Source: Emergomyces orientalis
Taxonomy: Eukaryota; Ascomycota; Eurotiomycetes; Onygenales; Ajellomycetaceae
DNA: 64,000 bases
Assembly (NCBI GenBank): GCA_002110485.1
Contig: MOWL01000047.1
Span: 62,001 to 126,000 of the forward strand
Reading direction: 5' to 3'
Made by a program: the position numbers and the translations under genes. A model generated the notes under the pieces. The model was given only the letters and a program-made list of their open reading frames with translations. It made no database searches and was not told the DNA's origin. Numbering within the stretch: position 1 is the first letter of the stretch; each line of letters opens with the position of its first letter. Below, piece by piece: positions 1 through 12,664 of the stretch.

Positions 1-3000
1 GTATTTAAGCGTTTGTGAATGACCCGTGACTAAATAGGGAGTGAAATATATGGAGTATCGTGTGAATGGGTTCGTTCAATTTACCTGTAAGACTCGCGTA
101 GTATTCTCAATAGGTGCGTCCGAGCAGAGCATCGCATCCGAAAACGTCCCATATAGAATATCGTCTGCAAACGACTCGGATTCATCGATGATTTCATCTA
201 GGCTCACCCACTGCTGCAGACGGGCGGCAGCTTCGAAATCAAACGCTAGCAATGTTCGATGTTTTTTAAGTAAATCGCCCCGATGTGTTTCGTCCCAGGG
301 AGTGGTTTCAGAACAGAAGAGCCCTCGAAAACTCTGAATATGGTTTCTGGAGTCGAGATAATAGTCAGTCTACAAAGTAGATGTCAGCGAATTTGCACTC
401 AAATATCCCGGGATATACGAAGTGGAAGCACCTGGGCTTGGATATCTGTCTCTGTGCGTGCTCGAGCCATGCTCAGTAATGCTCCCAGAAAGTGGCAAAG
501 CAGCCTTCGCAAAGCAACAGCATATAGTTGCTTCGGACTCAAGTCCGAAGGATACATATCGAGAAACTAGCTTCCAGTCAGCTCAGTTAACCCGAACTAC
601 TTCTAAGGCAGTTGCGGGCGCACTTTAATACATGTACTCAAAAGAGATAGTACTGGGCTAGTATCCCATATCGTACAATACTTCACCGCGAGATTATAGC
701 TATTGCGAGAAAACCACTCCATCTCATAGATTGAAAAGGGGCTACCCTGCGGCTGATCTCGATATTCGATTGCTTTCACAGATGCTTAAAAGTACATGAG
801 TTAACCGCAGCTTCATTTGAGGCATAAAGGAGACGAAACATACAGATCTCGAATACATTGCAAGTATTCTCTATGACCTCTAATTGTATTGACTGGTCTG
901 TGCTGCTCACTTCTGCCACAAGAAGGCGGATAGTATATCTATGATTTCCGTCAGCAGGGTCCGTGGTAAGACAATTGATGAAATCGTTACCAGGGTTCGA
1001 AATACTCACCGGAGAAGCGCTGGCAAGTGAATCCCATTCAACGATTTCTTATCAATCATATCTAGCAGAATCCGTAGAGCCATAACTTCCTGATATTTAT
1101 CCTCAATATGCCGTGTTTCCGCTAGGCATGCCAAAATATAGTTTTCAGATCCTGCACCTTGCTTGGACAGGGTTTCAAGGCAACCCTTGGCTGTCCACTG
1201 CAGGTCAGACTATTTGGACGGAAATAAGTAATAGATGTTTCGCCTACCCAATTCAGCATCCCGATCCAGTAATGCAACTCTATAGAGCAGATATTGGGTC
1301 AAGCTCTCAGCCTTTGAAGCTTCTGGCATTTCGTTGAACCACTGGCGCCCTTTTGTGCCATCCATTTTCCCCAATGCACAAAGAATGATTTTCCTATCCA
1401 GGTTAAGCCCGAATCCTCGGGATTTGGGGTTGAGTCTAAGAGCCGTTACGTACATACCTGCATAGTTTGGCTTTGTTTGTTTCCCCTGCATTTTCAAAGA
1501 TCATATGCCGGGCTAGCAGGCACCATTTTTCTGCAACATCATATTCTTTGTGTTCATAAGCAATATTGGACTTCTTCCACAGGAGCTATCCGGTACTTGG
1601 GACGTTAGTGAAAATCTGTAAAAATTGAGGAAAAAACACTGACAATTAAAGATGCTTGGGCAGCCTCCTCGCTTAACGGTTTCCGCAGCGATTCCCCGAC
1701 TTTGTCTACCACCGCTGAAAACGAATCTAGGCCAGCTGTAAGTTCTGATAACGCAGTCTGCATCCAAACATATGTGACGAAACATCTCTCCAGGATAGAA
1801 ATGTCATTGTGTAGAACCAATCTCTGTAGTAGCAATTGATGGAGGGCATCTACCGCTAGTTCAGAGCTTCACAGTTGATTAACACAAATCCTTGCTCAAA
1901 AGGAGGGCTAAAACTCACCTCCATTTGTTTAACCGATGAAAGTGCCGAGTTAGCCTTTCACGATGTTAGCTAAGCTTCAATAATCATGACTGGGGGTGTA
2001 TGTACTGACATCTCGATATTAGACTCAGTCAGAGGAATCGTCCGCATCAGATGGCAGAGCTCTGTGTAAATTTAAGTTATAAACCGTCGAAAACTTCGCT
2101 TGGGATACCAAAACATACTTTCGTAATAACTTTGGCTGTCAGGGGAGGTGGCTTTGCTGATAATGTCTAGGTTCAAGAGGATGACTGGAGGTCGATTTCC
2201 GTACTCCTGAAGCAGTATTAGCAGAAAACCGGCAAAATATGTGAAAGAGACAAAACTGGTACTTGTTCAAGTATATCAAGTAAACTTGCTATTATTACTT
2301 CCCCGTCCTCCTGCTGCAAGGATAGATTTGCGCGTACTAATGGACGACAAATAGTTCAACCGTGTTCACTGAGCGGAACTAAAGTATATTGAACTTACCT
2401 CTTCCGAGAAGCACAGCTAGCCGGAGTTCTCTTCCATCCTCACCAAGGCGCCCAGTCTCATGTTGGGGCAACGCTTCATAGGACCGTTGGAACCAGTAAG
2501 CAGCTGACGAGTGCTCACCTCGATTCAGCATGGATTTTCCAATATCGTAAAGGACTCCTGCAAACCGCTTTGCCATGGTAGAATCATGTCTTAGATATGC
2601 CATATCGATCTTAGAGAGCATGTGTTCCGTAATGTCAATCTGATCTTGACGCCATGACTAGGGTAGAAACGTTCCTTAGCCATTGACCATCTCCAACCGG
2701 TTCAGGTTATAGCTTACTAGTGCGATGCGCAAAATGTAATATTCGGTAGAACATTTACAAATGCTGCCATCTAGAATTTCGTTATCCTGATTTCGCTTTG
2801 ACAGCACTTCTTCTCGAGCTGCGGCTTTCCCAAGCACGCTCAAACAAAGACCCAGTTGGTCGACATCTGTAAACAAGTTAACTTTTGTAATTCGAAAGCA
2901 GCACATCCCGTTCACTTCTAACCTAAACATCCCCGTGCGGTTGCCAAAGCCACTTTCAGGAGCCTCATGTCATCTACGTGTTCTTCTAGCATTGTTGGCG

Positions 3001-3489
3001 TCCCATTAACCTCATATCAGAGTAAGGTGTTCGCGCATAGTCACCTGAATCGGTCCCTTTCTCCCCTTTTCCTGTCCCAAACTCAATCATGAAAAATGAA
3101 AAAGCCCGGGCTATTCAAGAAGTCATTTATTAGCAAACCAACCCAAGTTGCGAATGAGAACTAGAAAAAGTTTAATTCAAATTTAGATCAAAATCCATAT
3201 GTCACGAACCAGCACATAAAACCAATAAACGCTCCCCCTTCCCACCATCGTTCCTTATAAGCCGCGTACACAAGTTCCACAACTTCGTCCCTGTCGAATC
3301 TAACAATGCCCGATCCTCTAACAGAGCAACGCTTGGAACCTCCAAGATATAATTTATGTGTCTACTGATGCTAGGGAGTTTATTGTGAAAAACGGCATCG
3401 TCATTATCTTGTATGTGTTTCAGGAATATCTTGTGGAGAAACGTCCCGAAGTCTGATTGGATTGCAGCGGTTAGTATAGACCATTCCAC
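1..3489 (-). CDS. SPO22/ZIP4-like meiosis protein, multi-exon, probably truncated by window edge
   Basis: Minus-strand coding blocks appear in the order expected for a fungal SPO22/ZIP4 (TEX11-like) TPR protein that promotes meiotic crossover and synaptonemal complex assembly. The N-terminal block at 3489-3202 contains LDSTGTKLWNLCTRL. A block near 2990-2940 reads RLLKVALATARGCL. The block at 2880-2690 has YYILRIAL, and 2660-2400 has LYDIGKSMLNRGEHSSAAYW, a TPR-like helix pair. The block at 1497-1210 has ESLTQYLLYRVAL. The last clear block, 240-70, ends at a GTAAAT donor, so the C-terminus may lie left of the window. I did not resolve all exon joins, and the start ATG is upstream of or near 3489. 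Family recall supports the call; a frameshift or decay in the unresolved parts cannot be excluded. Confidence 0.62.
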
Positions 3490-4273
3490 AGGTAGATACG
3501 TAGTGACAGTACAGGCTATCGAGGGAGGAAGCGAGAGGGATAACTTTTTAAGCCGTACCTAGAATCAACTTTGTCGTCGCAGTGGTGCTCCGGCACACTG
3601 GCAGCATGATTATAGAACAGGTGGCTGTGGGCAGCTGCGAGTTGAGTTCTTTATACAGGTCTCATGCTATATTTCAGGAATATCTGGAGCAGACCTTGGA
3701 AAACGGACAGTTGTAGATGAAAGATGCCTTTATGGCCCAGGGATGAACAAGTGAGGTTGGAAAACAGGTAGTCGAGCTAGGCCTAAAAAGGGGGTCACGG
3801 GTGTCCTCGAGGGCTTGAGGCTCCATTGCTGCCCCAAGGCGGTCGATGTTCCCCTTACCTCACCCAGACAGCTATGTTTAACTGTATGCACTTAACGAGA
3901 AAATAACATCACAATGCAAAGTGCGGTCGTAGGTAATCTTGGATTCGAATAATGATAGTGATGACGATGACGACGACAACGACGTTAATCATATTGACTC
4001 CCGATAATAGGCTGCTACATCGCCCCCAGAGGAAAAAAAGAAGAAAAGTAGAAAGTCTAGTTGCAACACGCCATCAAGCAACTGTCCAACAACAAGAAAA
4101 AAAGGGGGAAAAGCTTTCTCATAATTCAAATACGTGACATTATGAGACAATTGGGAATGGTAACATATACAACAAATGATAAAGGAAGGGTATGTACATG
4201 TACAATATACACAAAAAAAAATTTTCTTGAATAGTCACAACAAAATGAAGAATATTTTATATATTGGCTTACA
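3490..4273. other. intergenic, nothing recognised
   Basis: This lies between the 5' side of the SPO22-like gene and the 3' end of acuK. It is AT-rich toward 4150-4260, compatible with a 3' UTR. I see no ORF or RNA gene. Confidence 0.5.
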
Positions 4274-5213
4274 TCACCGGTCTGTTCGTTTCATTGGGAG
4301 GAAGTTTCCAACGATAAGAGAAGGGCTAGTTGTACCACATTAGTATTCTCTACCAATATCATGATAGTAAGAAGTACTTACATGTTGTGAGTATCACGGC
4401 GGATCGTAAATGAGAAACAGCATTTGATGCCTTCCGCCCGACTATTCGAGTTCGGGTTTTTCAGCGTACAGCTCGTAAGCATTGCTTTCTGAGTACTGTC
4501 GAATGCAATCGCTCCAAACTTCTCCCAGTAGCTGACAAGCTGGTCTTCAACAATGATTTCATGGATTGCCAATTTACCCTTTTCCAAAAGGTTGCGTCAG
4601 CATATAATTTCTACTGGGAACGGGGCCGCAAGGTTTTATATTGGGAAAACATGAAAAGAAAAAAGAAAAAAGGAAAGGAAAGGAAGGGAAAGCGTACATC
4701 TCGCAAAGACTCAATAGGAACATCGATGAGCTGGGCCATCTCCTTATTACCCCGGAAAATCTGACCTGTCCGCCTCCAACAGCACGCTGGTATAGCCATA
4801 CTCGCAAAAACACGATCGTACTCCATTAAACTACGTTCAAACCACATCTCAACCACCAGCAGCTCCATATCCGTAAGCGATTGCATCCGTTCACGGAACT
4901 TGGGGCGGAATTTATCGAGTTGGCGAAGGATCTTTTGTCGCGATGCAGGTTCTAGATGTTTCTCCATGTACGAATTCAAACGTGCGTAGCCACCGACATA
5001 GTTGAATGGCTTTAGCAAACCAGCATCATACTTGGCTTTCAGGAGCTTGTTCATTCTCTCTTCCGGCGGATCGGTCCCCGAAGGATCAGCTGCTGTCATA
5101 TAATATGTTTCCTTGGCTTTTTCATTTCCAAAATTGCTACTTGGACGTTGAATCGAATTCCCCACATTGGCATTTTGGGATTGGGCGGCAAGTATTGAGG
5201 GGGGCAACATGGC

Positions 5214-5302
<89 letters not shown>

Positions 5303-6649
5303 GCTGCTGCTGTTGTTGTTGTTGAAGAAATGATTGGTTATGGTGTGGTACTAAGTTGGTTGACATAGAATTAAGCAACGATGTATCCGAATAAGGACCA
5401 GGCATTTCTTCCCCTGGATACATGGAAGCGTCGTCAAGCAAACTCGTGCTCAGGAAATCGTTAAGCAGATTATATTCGTTTGTAACTTCGGGATGGTTGA
5501 ACATATATGATGGATGAAAGGTGTGCATGTCTTGGAACTGGTTTTGTGTGCCTAACCGCCAGTCGTTGTAGCTCATGACTAACCACTGTCAGTAACAAGC
5601 ACCAAAAAATATATGAGGCAGTATTGAAAAATTTTATCAAGTACTCACGCTGCTGTGGATTAACGTCGATTGGGTGAGTTGGTGTGGCAGAAATACCCTG
5701 AGGCTGGGAAGGTTGAGAATGATCAATTGAAGTTGATAGATTAGGAAGATTAGAATTACGAAGCACTTGGTTTATTTCGTGCGGCTCGATTTTCCGTGGC
5801 ATATTTTGAACTCCCGCGAAAGCATTGTTCGACGAACCCTCTTCGTCCGGCGCAGAAGTTTCGTGCTCGCTCTTCGGCCTCTTGATGTTTTCTCTCGGTT
5901 CGTCGTGGCAGAGATGGCCGATGTTACGTTTTATACAGCGAGTACATGGTCGTTCCTATATTTTATCAAGGGTCCAACAAAGGGCGGCATTAGCCACGTT
6001 CCATCAGGGAAGTAAAAACGAGGCTAAGGAATCGATTGTACAGCAGAAGGGGATAATTATGCAAAGTCGTACCGAATCGCAAGTCATATGCTGTCCAACA
6101 TCGACAATAATAGTTTTTCCTTATTATCAGCCAAGCCAAATTCCTTTGTATTCCATGATGGCCTTGGGGCTTCCTGTCTATGCAGTTATGCGCAGGTTGC
6201 CAACAAATTGGCTCTAGCGGGGGGAACATTCGGGTAAAGTAAATTTATTTAAAAAAAAGGGACTGCGGTGCTCACCGAACGTCGGCAATAGACACAAGCT
6301 GCAGGTGTAACAAACGGTTAGCAGTAATTCTTTCTTCCCGAGCTGCCAGGATTGAAACGTGAATGATAGATGAAAATATGGTACATATGAACAACAACAA
6401 TTCCAGCGTGTAGAGAAAGAAAAAAGGCCAAAACACACCATGATTGACTTTGCGACGCTTCTTTGGGCTGGAACTTGCAGGCGCTCCATCTACGCCCTTA
6501 GGTGGAGATTGGTGGTTCTTTGTGCTCATCTCTTTGATTTGCCCATCGCGCTCTGCTGTTGAATTCGAAAGCGCTGTCTCCAAACCTCCTCCATTACTCG
6601 GCTTTTCCTCTTCGTCTTTTGCGGACTGCTTTTCCCCGTTCTCGGTCAT
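4274..6649 (-). CDS. acuK: Transcription activator of gluconeogenesis AcuK/Ert1 (Zn2Cys6 + PAS-like)
   Basis: Seven exons join in frame to 562 aa: 6649-6439, 6298-6276, 6090-6073, 5955-5649, 5578-4698, 4578-4382 and 4325-4274. The Zn(II)2Cys6 cluster is C72-x2-C75-x6-C82-x5-C88-x2-C91-x8-C100 and is spread over four exons, two of them only 23 and 18 nt. A run of 37 Gln lies at about residues 272-308. The C-terminus carries the PAS-like region typical of this family, with MELLVVEMWFERSLMEYDRV, then GKLAIHEIIVEDQLVSYWEK, ending in NIPSLIVGNFLP. The family acts in the nucleus with AcuM to activate PEPCK and fructose-1,6-bisphosphatase genes. Length and domain order fit orthologues. All donors are GT and all acceptors AG. 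Confidence 0.94.
5214..5324 (-). repeat. CAG/CAA repeat coding for 37 consecutive Gln in AcuK
   Basis: The plus strand shows uninterrupted ttg/ctg triplets. Codons are mixed CAA and CAG, with two long CAA blocks, rather than a pure CAG run. It lies in the linker between the zinc cluster and the PAS-like region. Confidence 0.97.
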
Positions 6650-7720
6650 TAACGGCTTGTTGCTCTGAAGACTAAAATATGCGTTAAAAAAATCCGGGCT
6701 GTCGGCTTCACTTCAGGCTGCCTGAGTAGTAAAGAAGTGACGACTTCAGTAGCACTGCAGCGCGGTGAGAGTTTGCCGATGCGCGGTCGCTTTCCGCCCA
6801 GAACTCCTGGGACGCCGGTTTGGTCTTGGATGGATCGTCCTGCTTGAAGCCTTGCAGCGGGTAGCACCGGAGGCGTTGGGGTTGAATGGATGGGGATGGG
6901 TCTTCTGCGCAGTAAATGTGCCTTATAGGGTGCGAAGACAGCAAGAAGAAAAAGAAATAGGATTAGGTCTTTTGTCTCCGCCTCCACAATCAAGGCTAGC
7001 CTTGGTGAGTGGCTAAGTGAGCCGATGGGCCCTGGATCTCCATGGTTTGGCATATCCGTTTCCCGTGAAAATTGGGACGAATCTTAAAATACTGCCGAGG
7101 AACCTCGTTAAGCCCGCTTGCGATATTTAGGAATGGTTGGTTAGAGTCGTGCTGGGATAGCCACAGATCCCTACCTTGTTGCTGCCAAACTAACTATGTA
7201 ATATGATTTTCTAAGCATTTTATAGGCTGGTACGATTAAAATAGTTGTTTTGAAAAAAGAGACTGAGATATTGCTATCGTATTTTGCTTATTCCCCGCTC
7301 TGCATGGAGTACAATAATCAAAGTTGTGGACTTCCGTACCCAGGTAATGGTGCACACACCCAAACTTATATGTATCCAGCACATATATCGCATCATAGTA
7401 TGGCTCTGCTTCTTTCAAGTTGACATGCTTCAGTAGACTGGTCCCACCTATGCGCTGCTTGCGCCTAAATCTAAATAACTGCTCGCACGATATTTGGTCG
7501 TGTGCCAGGAAATAGGGCCCGTCGATTCGATATCCGAATTTTACGGGTGAAAATGGCCCTACTTAGCTATAGGTCACTTTATAACTGTGGAGAGAATTCT
7601 GGACTCGGCGGGCAGATATTTGCCGTCGAATCAGGAATTCAGCAATAAGCATGAATCCTCCGGCGGGTCGATTACTCCCAAGTGGAACACTCCCGATGTC
7701 TTGGGACTACATCCGACGAA
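6650..7720. other. acuK upstream region and CENP-Q gene 3' flank
   Basis: About 1.07 kb between two minus-strand genes. It should hold the acuK promoter and leader. Short ORFs here have no protein-like features. No specific site was recognised. Confidence 0.5.
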
Positions 7721-8778
7721 TCATCCTAGGGGAAGTAGGTTTAAGCATGATTGAGAACGAATAATGGCTTCTCTAAGGCCAGCAACCTGAGCGGCATTAT
7801 TTTGCATCGATTCGAGATGGTTGCGAAGCTGTTTAATCAAAGGGTATAGTTCTGAATCGGTGTCAATCTGTGTAAGTATGTTGGTCAGTTGGACAGGGTC
7901 GCAAACATTCGAGGTAAGGGCACATTTTCATACCTCGCACAACATACTCATGTTATCCTTCGGTCCAGTAAAAGTAAGGTCTGTACCCCCGTCGCCTCGC
8001 CGTCCCGAACGTTCCAGGCGTCGAATGACTGGATGAGCCTAGATTAACATGTCAGCGAGCGCCATTTTGGAAGCATACGCGGACTAATTATTCTATGGGA
8101 AATATGGTATTGTACATTTTTTGTCTGTCGCCTTCTTTCTGCTTGCGCTGCTTTCGCATTCTTCTCCAGCTCCTCAAGCTGAGCTCTCTCCTTTGCAAGC
8201 TGAGCTTCCTCCCGGCTGATCTCCGCTCTTAATAAATCCGCGGAATTAGTGGCCGTGGCCAATTGAAGTTCTAAGGCTCGCTACACAACATTCTCAGCTC
8301 TAGTTTATGTCAAAACAAAGGGAAATTCGAGAATGCTAACATTATCGTCCAATGCAGCTTCATAGTCGAAATCAGCATCCTTGGTACCAGGGGGGAATGG
8401 CATTCGAGGTAACCGTCTCCCTAAACTGTTGACAATAAATATCCAGTTAGCAACGTGATATTATTATAACGAAACCAATCCTCTTCGGGATAGAAATTGA
8501 AAATTCAATACATACTTTTTTCTGACTGCGACAACTGCGCTTTGGGCTTCAATCCGCTTCTTTTCGTCACGATGTCTTGTAATAACGGGCCGCTCAATTG
8601 ATTGAAATAATTCTTTGACCTTCTCTTGGACAGAATCAGGTAAAGTAGTCCATTTTGTTTTAATCGTACGTTCAGCGATATGACGAGTACGTGGTTTCAG
8701 TATTGCGAATCGCTTGCGGTGGTGTTCTCCTTCCGGCTCGTCAGCCTCATCGGAACGCTGTTTGCGTTTTGGAGGCAT
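7721..8778 (-). CDS. Inner kinetochore protein CENP-Q/Fta7-like
   Basis: Five exons join in frame to 254 aa: 8778-8516, 8425-8341, 8280-8116, 8038-7934 and 7867-7721. The basic N-terminus (MPPKRKQRSDEADEPEG) leads to a conserved helical stretch, IKTKWTTLPDSVQEKVKELF. Then come LGRRLPRMPFPPGTKDADFD and a coiled coil at about residues 117-171, rich in Glu, Lys, Ala and Leu. The C-terminus (MQNNAAQVAGLREAI) is also helical. This is the layout of CENP-Q (fission yeast Fta7, budding yeast Okp1), a subunit of the COMA/CCAN complex at centromeres. The second donor is GTTAGC, slightly unusual. The ATG at 8778 is preferred to an in-frame upstream start because the basic N-terminus begins there. Confidence 0.85.
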
Positions 8779-11700
8779 AATCTCAGAGATCTGAAGTGGG
8801 TGGTAAATTAAAAACAAATATTGGTTCAAGCCCACGGAATGAATCGCAGACGTCGATATCCCCGAGTCTTCTCTTGTTGGTACATGAACTGTTTGTTTGG
8901 GCTATTGTTCCAAGGCGCGCGAAACCACACGTAAAATACCAAGGCGTTAGTCATCTTATCTCCACGTGATATCGAACATGCCCACCAACTTCCCCCTTCT
9001 TTTTCATATATTTCAATGGGTCAACGCTGACAATGATATCTTCGAGAAAACCAGAAGAACGAAAGAATACCACGATACCCGAAACTATGATTTGCCGGAC
9101 CCGGGAACCTTAACACCGGCCACAAGCCACAGATAGGTTGGGCGCTTGGGAGCCGGGGCCTAACTTAGGAGGCCGCAGAGCTACGTACCTCATTACGGGC
9201 CGTCCCTTTATTACGCTATTGTCTCTCGAATTTGAATTTTGAAAATTATGGGGATATCAAGTGTGTGAACCTGTATGAAATACGCCCTGATTCGGAAGGT
9301 ACGAAAACACGGTTTTGTTCAGCTACGTGTTACGGGGTACGCTTGAAGGATTAGTGCAAGAAATCCATCTGCAACAGACCTATTTCTTCCAACTGCAGAG
9401 GCATACTGTGAGCCGTTTTAATCATATGAGTTTGTGACTATTGGTAAGTACGTCCGCAGATTCGCAGCCTGTCAGCCTGCAGCCTCCAACAGCGACATTT
9501 GACACTAAACCCCGCGAATCTGAAGTCTACCTGCAGCTGAAACTTTTCTTGGTGGAAGCTCTCCTTCCGAAATTACAATTGTCAATCTAAATTTTTTATC
9601 TAAAAATAAACCCGGCTCCGGGCCAGGTACCAGCCAAGTTAGTCCAACGTTCAAGGGAGATCTCAGGGAACCGAACTCCATACATTTTTGTCCCCTCTTT
9701 TTCCCTTGACATGTGAATGCCCTGGCAGGCCTTCAATTTATCGACAACTTTGAAAAAATAAATAAACAAATAAAAAATACGAAAACGAAAATATTCCCCG
9801 CACCTAGGACTCAAGGACTGATCTCTACTCCCGAATCAGACCTAGCCAACGGAATTTTGCGGGATGAAAATGAGGAAAACTTGGATCAAAAACGATACTT
9901 GTGCCACAGCCGCTATGGAATAGCTATTGAAAGCTTATGGATCTTCCCCAAGGATAATCCGATACTTCTTTCTCCCAGCACACCAATTGTCATGTTTGAT
10001 TAATCGCCAAACTCAAACTAGCAAAAGGAGAATTCCATGTGGATTCTCTACGCTACGATCCTCATCCAGAGCATGTTTCTACATAAATTCTCCGCCACCC
10101 CTGATCACAACGGCATTGCTCCAGCCCCGCCAAGCTAGATTGCATATCTAGCTGCAACTTTTTTCCGCATTACCCTTCGCCTATGCTTATTATTGTTTAT
10201 CAAGCATTCCTTAATTTGGGATATACTTCTTCTCCGCGTTTTAGCTGTCTTGAGTGGATTCACATGCAGTTCTTAAGAGAGCCCCGAGGCGAACATGAAC
10301 ATGATCAGATCGCTAGCTAGCTAGGGTCCTGGATACTCCAGCCTTTTCACGTCATCACAGTGGAGGCTGCCCCACGCCGTAGATTGGCCAAAACGCCACT
10401 GACAATGTCCAGACTCACACTGTCAAGGAAGGCTTCAGCTGAGCCTGTCCCATCTGTGCTGTTCTTCCCAGCCTCCTCTGGTACAGGCTCATAGCAGCCA
10501 TTCCCATCTTTCCCTCCCTTGTCGAGCCCCTCACATATACGGAGCTAAAGCTCACATGCTTTGACATACCGCATAATTGGAGTGCTGACATGAAAGAAAG
10601 AAGCGATAATACGCAGCCGTTGCTCCACGCACCCACCCACACAAATGCAGGACCTACATGAAAAGAAAGAAATTTTCACTCACTATAATTTCAATCCCGC
10701 AACCATCCTTCTGCTCGTCCTAATTGCTTCGATACGATGATAATGTTTATATGTATACGCGCTTATAGGCTCCCTAATTCCTAGTTTTCAGACGAGGCGG
10801 GGCGGACTGGGACGGTGGACGGGGTCTTCTCCGGACAAAAAAGCTCGGGGATCGGAACAGTGGATATCGAACCACTCCTACGTACAAGTCGCAACTAGCT
10901 ACCCCCATACATCTCCCCCCCTACAAGTCGCCACCAATGATCCGATGATCATTGTTCAAAAAATCCATTTTTTAAAACCCGGAATCCTTATTATTATGGA
11001 TCTCTTTCGCACCCCGCCTCAACTGCCCGGCCCAGTCCTACCTAATCACCACACCCCTTGCTCTTACTAACTATTTATACAAATACACCAGTCATTCATG
11101 GTGTTCCCCTTAGCAAAAAAGAAAAAAGAAAAGAAAGAAAAAGAATAAAAAGGAAGAAAAAGCAGTGGAGTCTAAGTTTTAAACTTACGGCAATTGAAAT
11201 GGCTTCTTTAACTATGTTCGGAATACTCCGTACTATTAGATCTATTCCGGAGTTACGCACGGAGTAACCACAGAGGTACTCCAATTCATATATTGGTCAG
11301 TGCGCCCTTAGTTTGAGTGCGGGAACACAGATGCAGAGCTAACGTAAGTGCTAGATGTGCGGAAAGCGAACTAGGGGAGCGAGGAAGACTTTTCAAGTTC
11401 ACATGGGGGAGAATTTTTTGTATCTTTTTTTTTTTTTGTCTTCTCTCTTTCTAATAACAAAGTTGAAATGGGATATCAAAATCCAGCCAAAAAAAAAAGC
11501 CTTGCACAAATAACGAGAGAACAAAACCCAAACAGTCGCGCTTGAAATGTTAATTTGACAAACTTGGATGGAAACCCTGGCTCCTGGAGATCCTGGTTCG
11601 TTGAAATAAAAAATAAATAAACCTTATAATACATGTCAATCTGGGTGTGTATATTTATTTTATTTTATTTATTATATCTCATCTCGTCATAACTTGTGTG

Positions 11701-12664
11701 TATGTATAGGTTTATATATGCATATGCAAGTATGTACTGTACCTTTGCATGTGGAGTGTATGTAGTTTTATTGTAAAGGAATGAGAGAAGCGTAAAAAAT
11801 AATATAAAAAAAAAGAGGGGGGGGTGGATGGGGAAACCAGCCTACAAAAAACACCTTGAATTGAAAATAAAAATTGACTCTTCGATCTCAACTTCATTCC
11901 ATTCACTAAAAAGGCCTTTTTATTATTTATTATTATTTTTCCCATTTTTCCATTTCCTTCTCCTGCCCGCCTCCCTAGCCTGAAACCACCTCCGTCACGC
12001 TAGAAGATAATGACGTTAATGAGGAAAATAATAGAGGTTGAAAGTAAAAGTCCTGAACGGGATATAGTTAGGAATAAATCGGAAGACAGAGATCGAGGGG
12101 AGGGGGGGGTGGGTGGGTGGGGGGTGATAGGCCGTTTCGTATGCAAAAGTAAAAAAAGTAAATAAGGAACGTGAAGGGAAAAGAAAAGGAAGAAGAAAAA
12201 AAGGGAATCGTATTTACATGTTTTATAATTGTACATATATATGGAAAAAAAAGAAAGATGCGTGACGCCCCTTCTCCCGATTTTATTTTTTCTTTTCTCC
12301 TCCTTTCTTTCTCCTTTGCTCAGTATATATTGATGAGTGCATAGGACTAACTAAACGGGGAAGGAGTAGGAAATGGGAGGAAATATGGAGCCCCACGCCC
12401 TCAAAAAACGTAACCCGTAAGTCGAACAGGTAATATATATATATATATAAAATAAATGCCAAATGTGGTATATAATTAGATACAGAAGAAGAAGAAGTAT
12501 GATATACTGGAAAGCAAAGATATGGTATGATGTGGTATGGCATGGTGAAGGATATATATGTAAAGAAAATAAAAATATAATAAAAAATATATTTGAGAAC
12601 GGGTGGAAAAGGGAGTAAATATATATTTAAAAGAGAAAGAAAAAGAAAAAGGAAAACATAAGCT
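8779..12664. other. 3.9 kb stretch without a recognisable gene
   Basis: It lies between the CENP-Q gene start and the 3' end of the bHLH gene. The right third (11400-12660) is AT-rich with poly-T, poly-A and TA runs, which fits a long 3' UTR. Around 10800-11000 it is GC-richer. All ORFs are below 100 codons and lack domain-like composition. A tRNA-like B box near 10866 does not fold into a tRNA. Confidence 0.5.

Noticed and set aside
5006..5368. 120-aa plus-strand ORF with Val/Ala runs
   Set aside because: It is the shadow of the polyglutamine tract of acuK.
6649..7053. 134-aa minus-strand ORF just upstream of acuK
   Set aside because: It ends at the acuK start, overlaps its leader and has no domain-like text; it is probably 5' UTR.
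10840..10890. possible tRNA on the minus strand (B-box-like GGTTCGATATCC followed by a T run)
   Set aside because: The T-arm does not pair correctly and no matching A box, anticodon arm or acceptor stem can be drawn.
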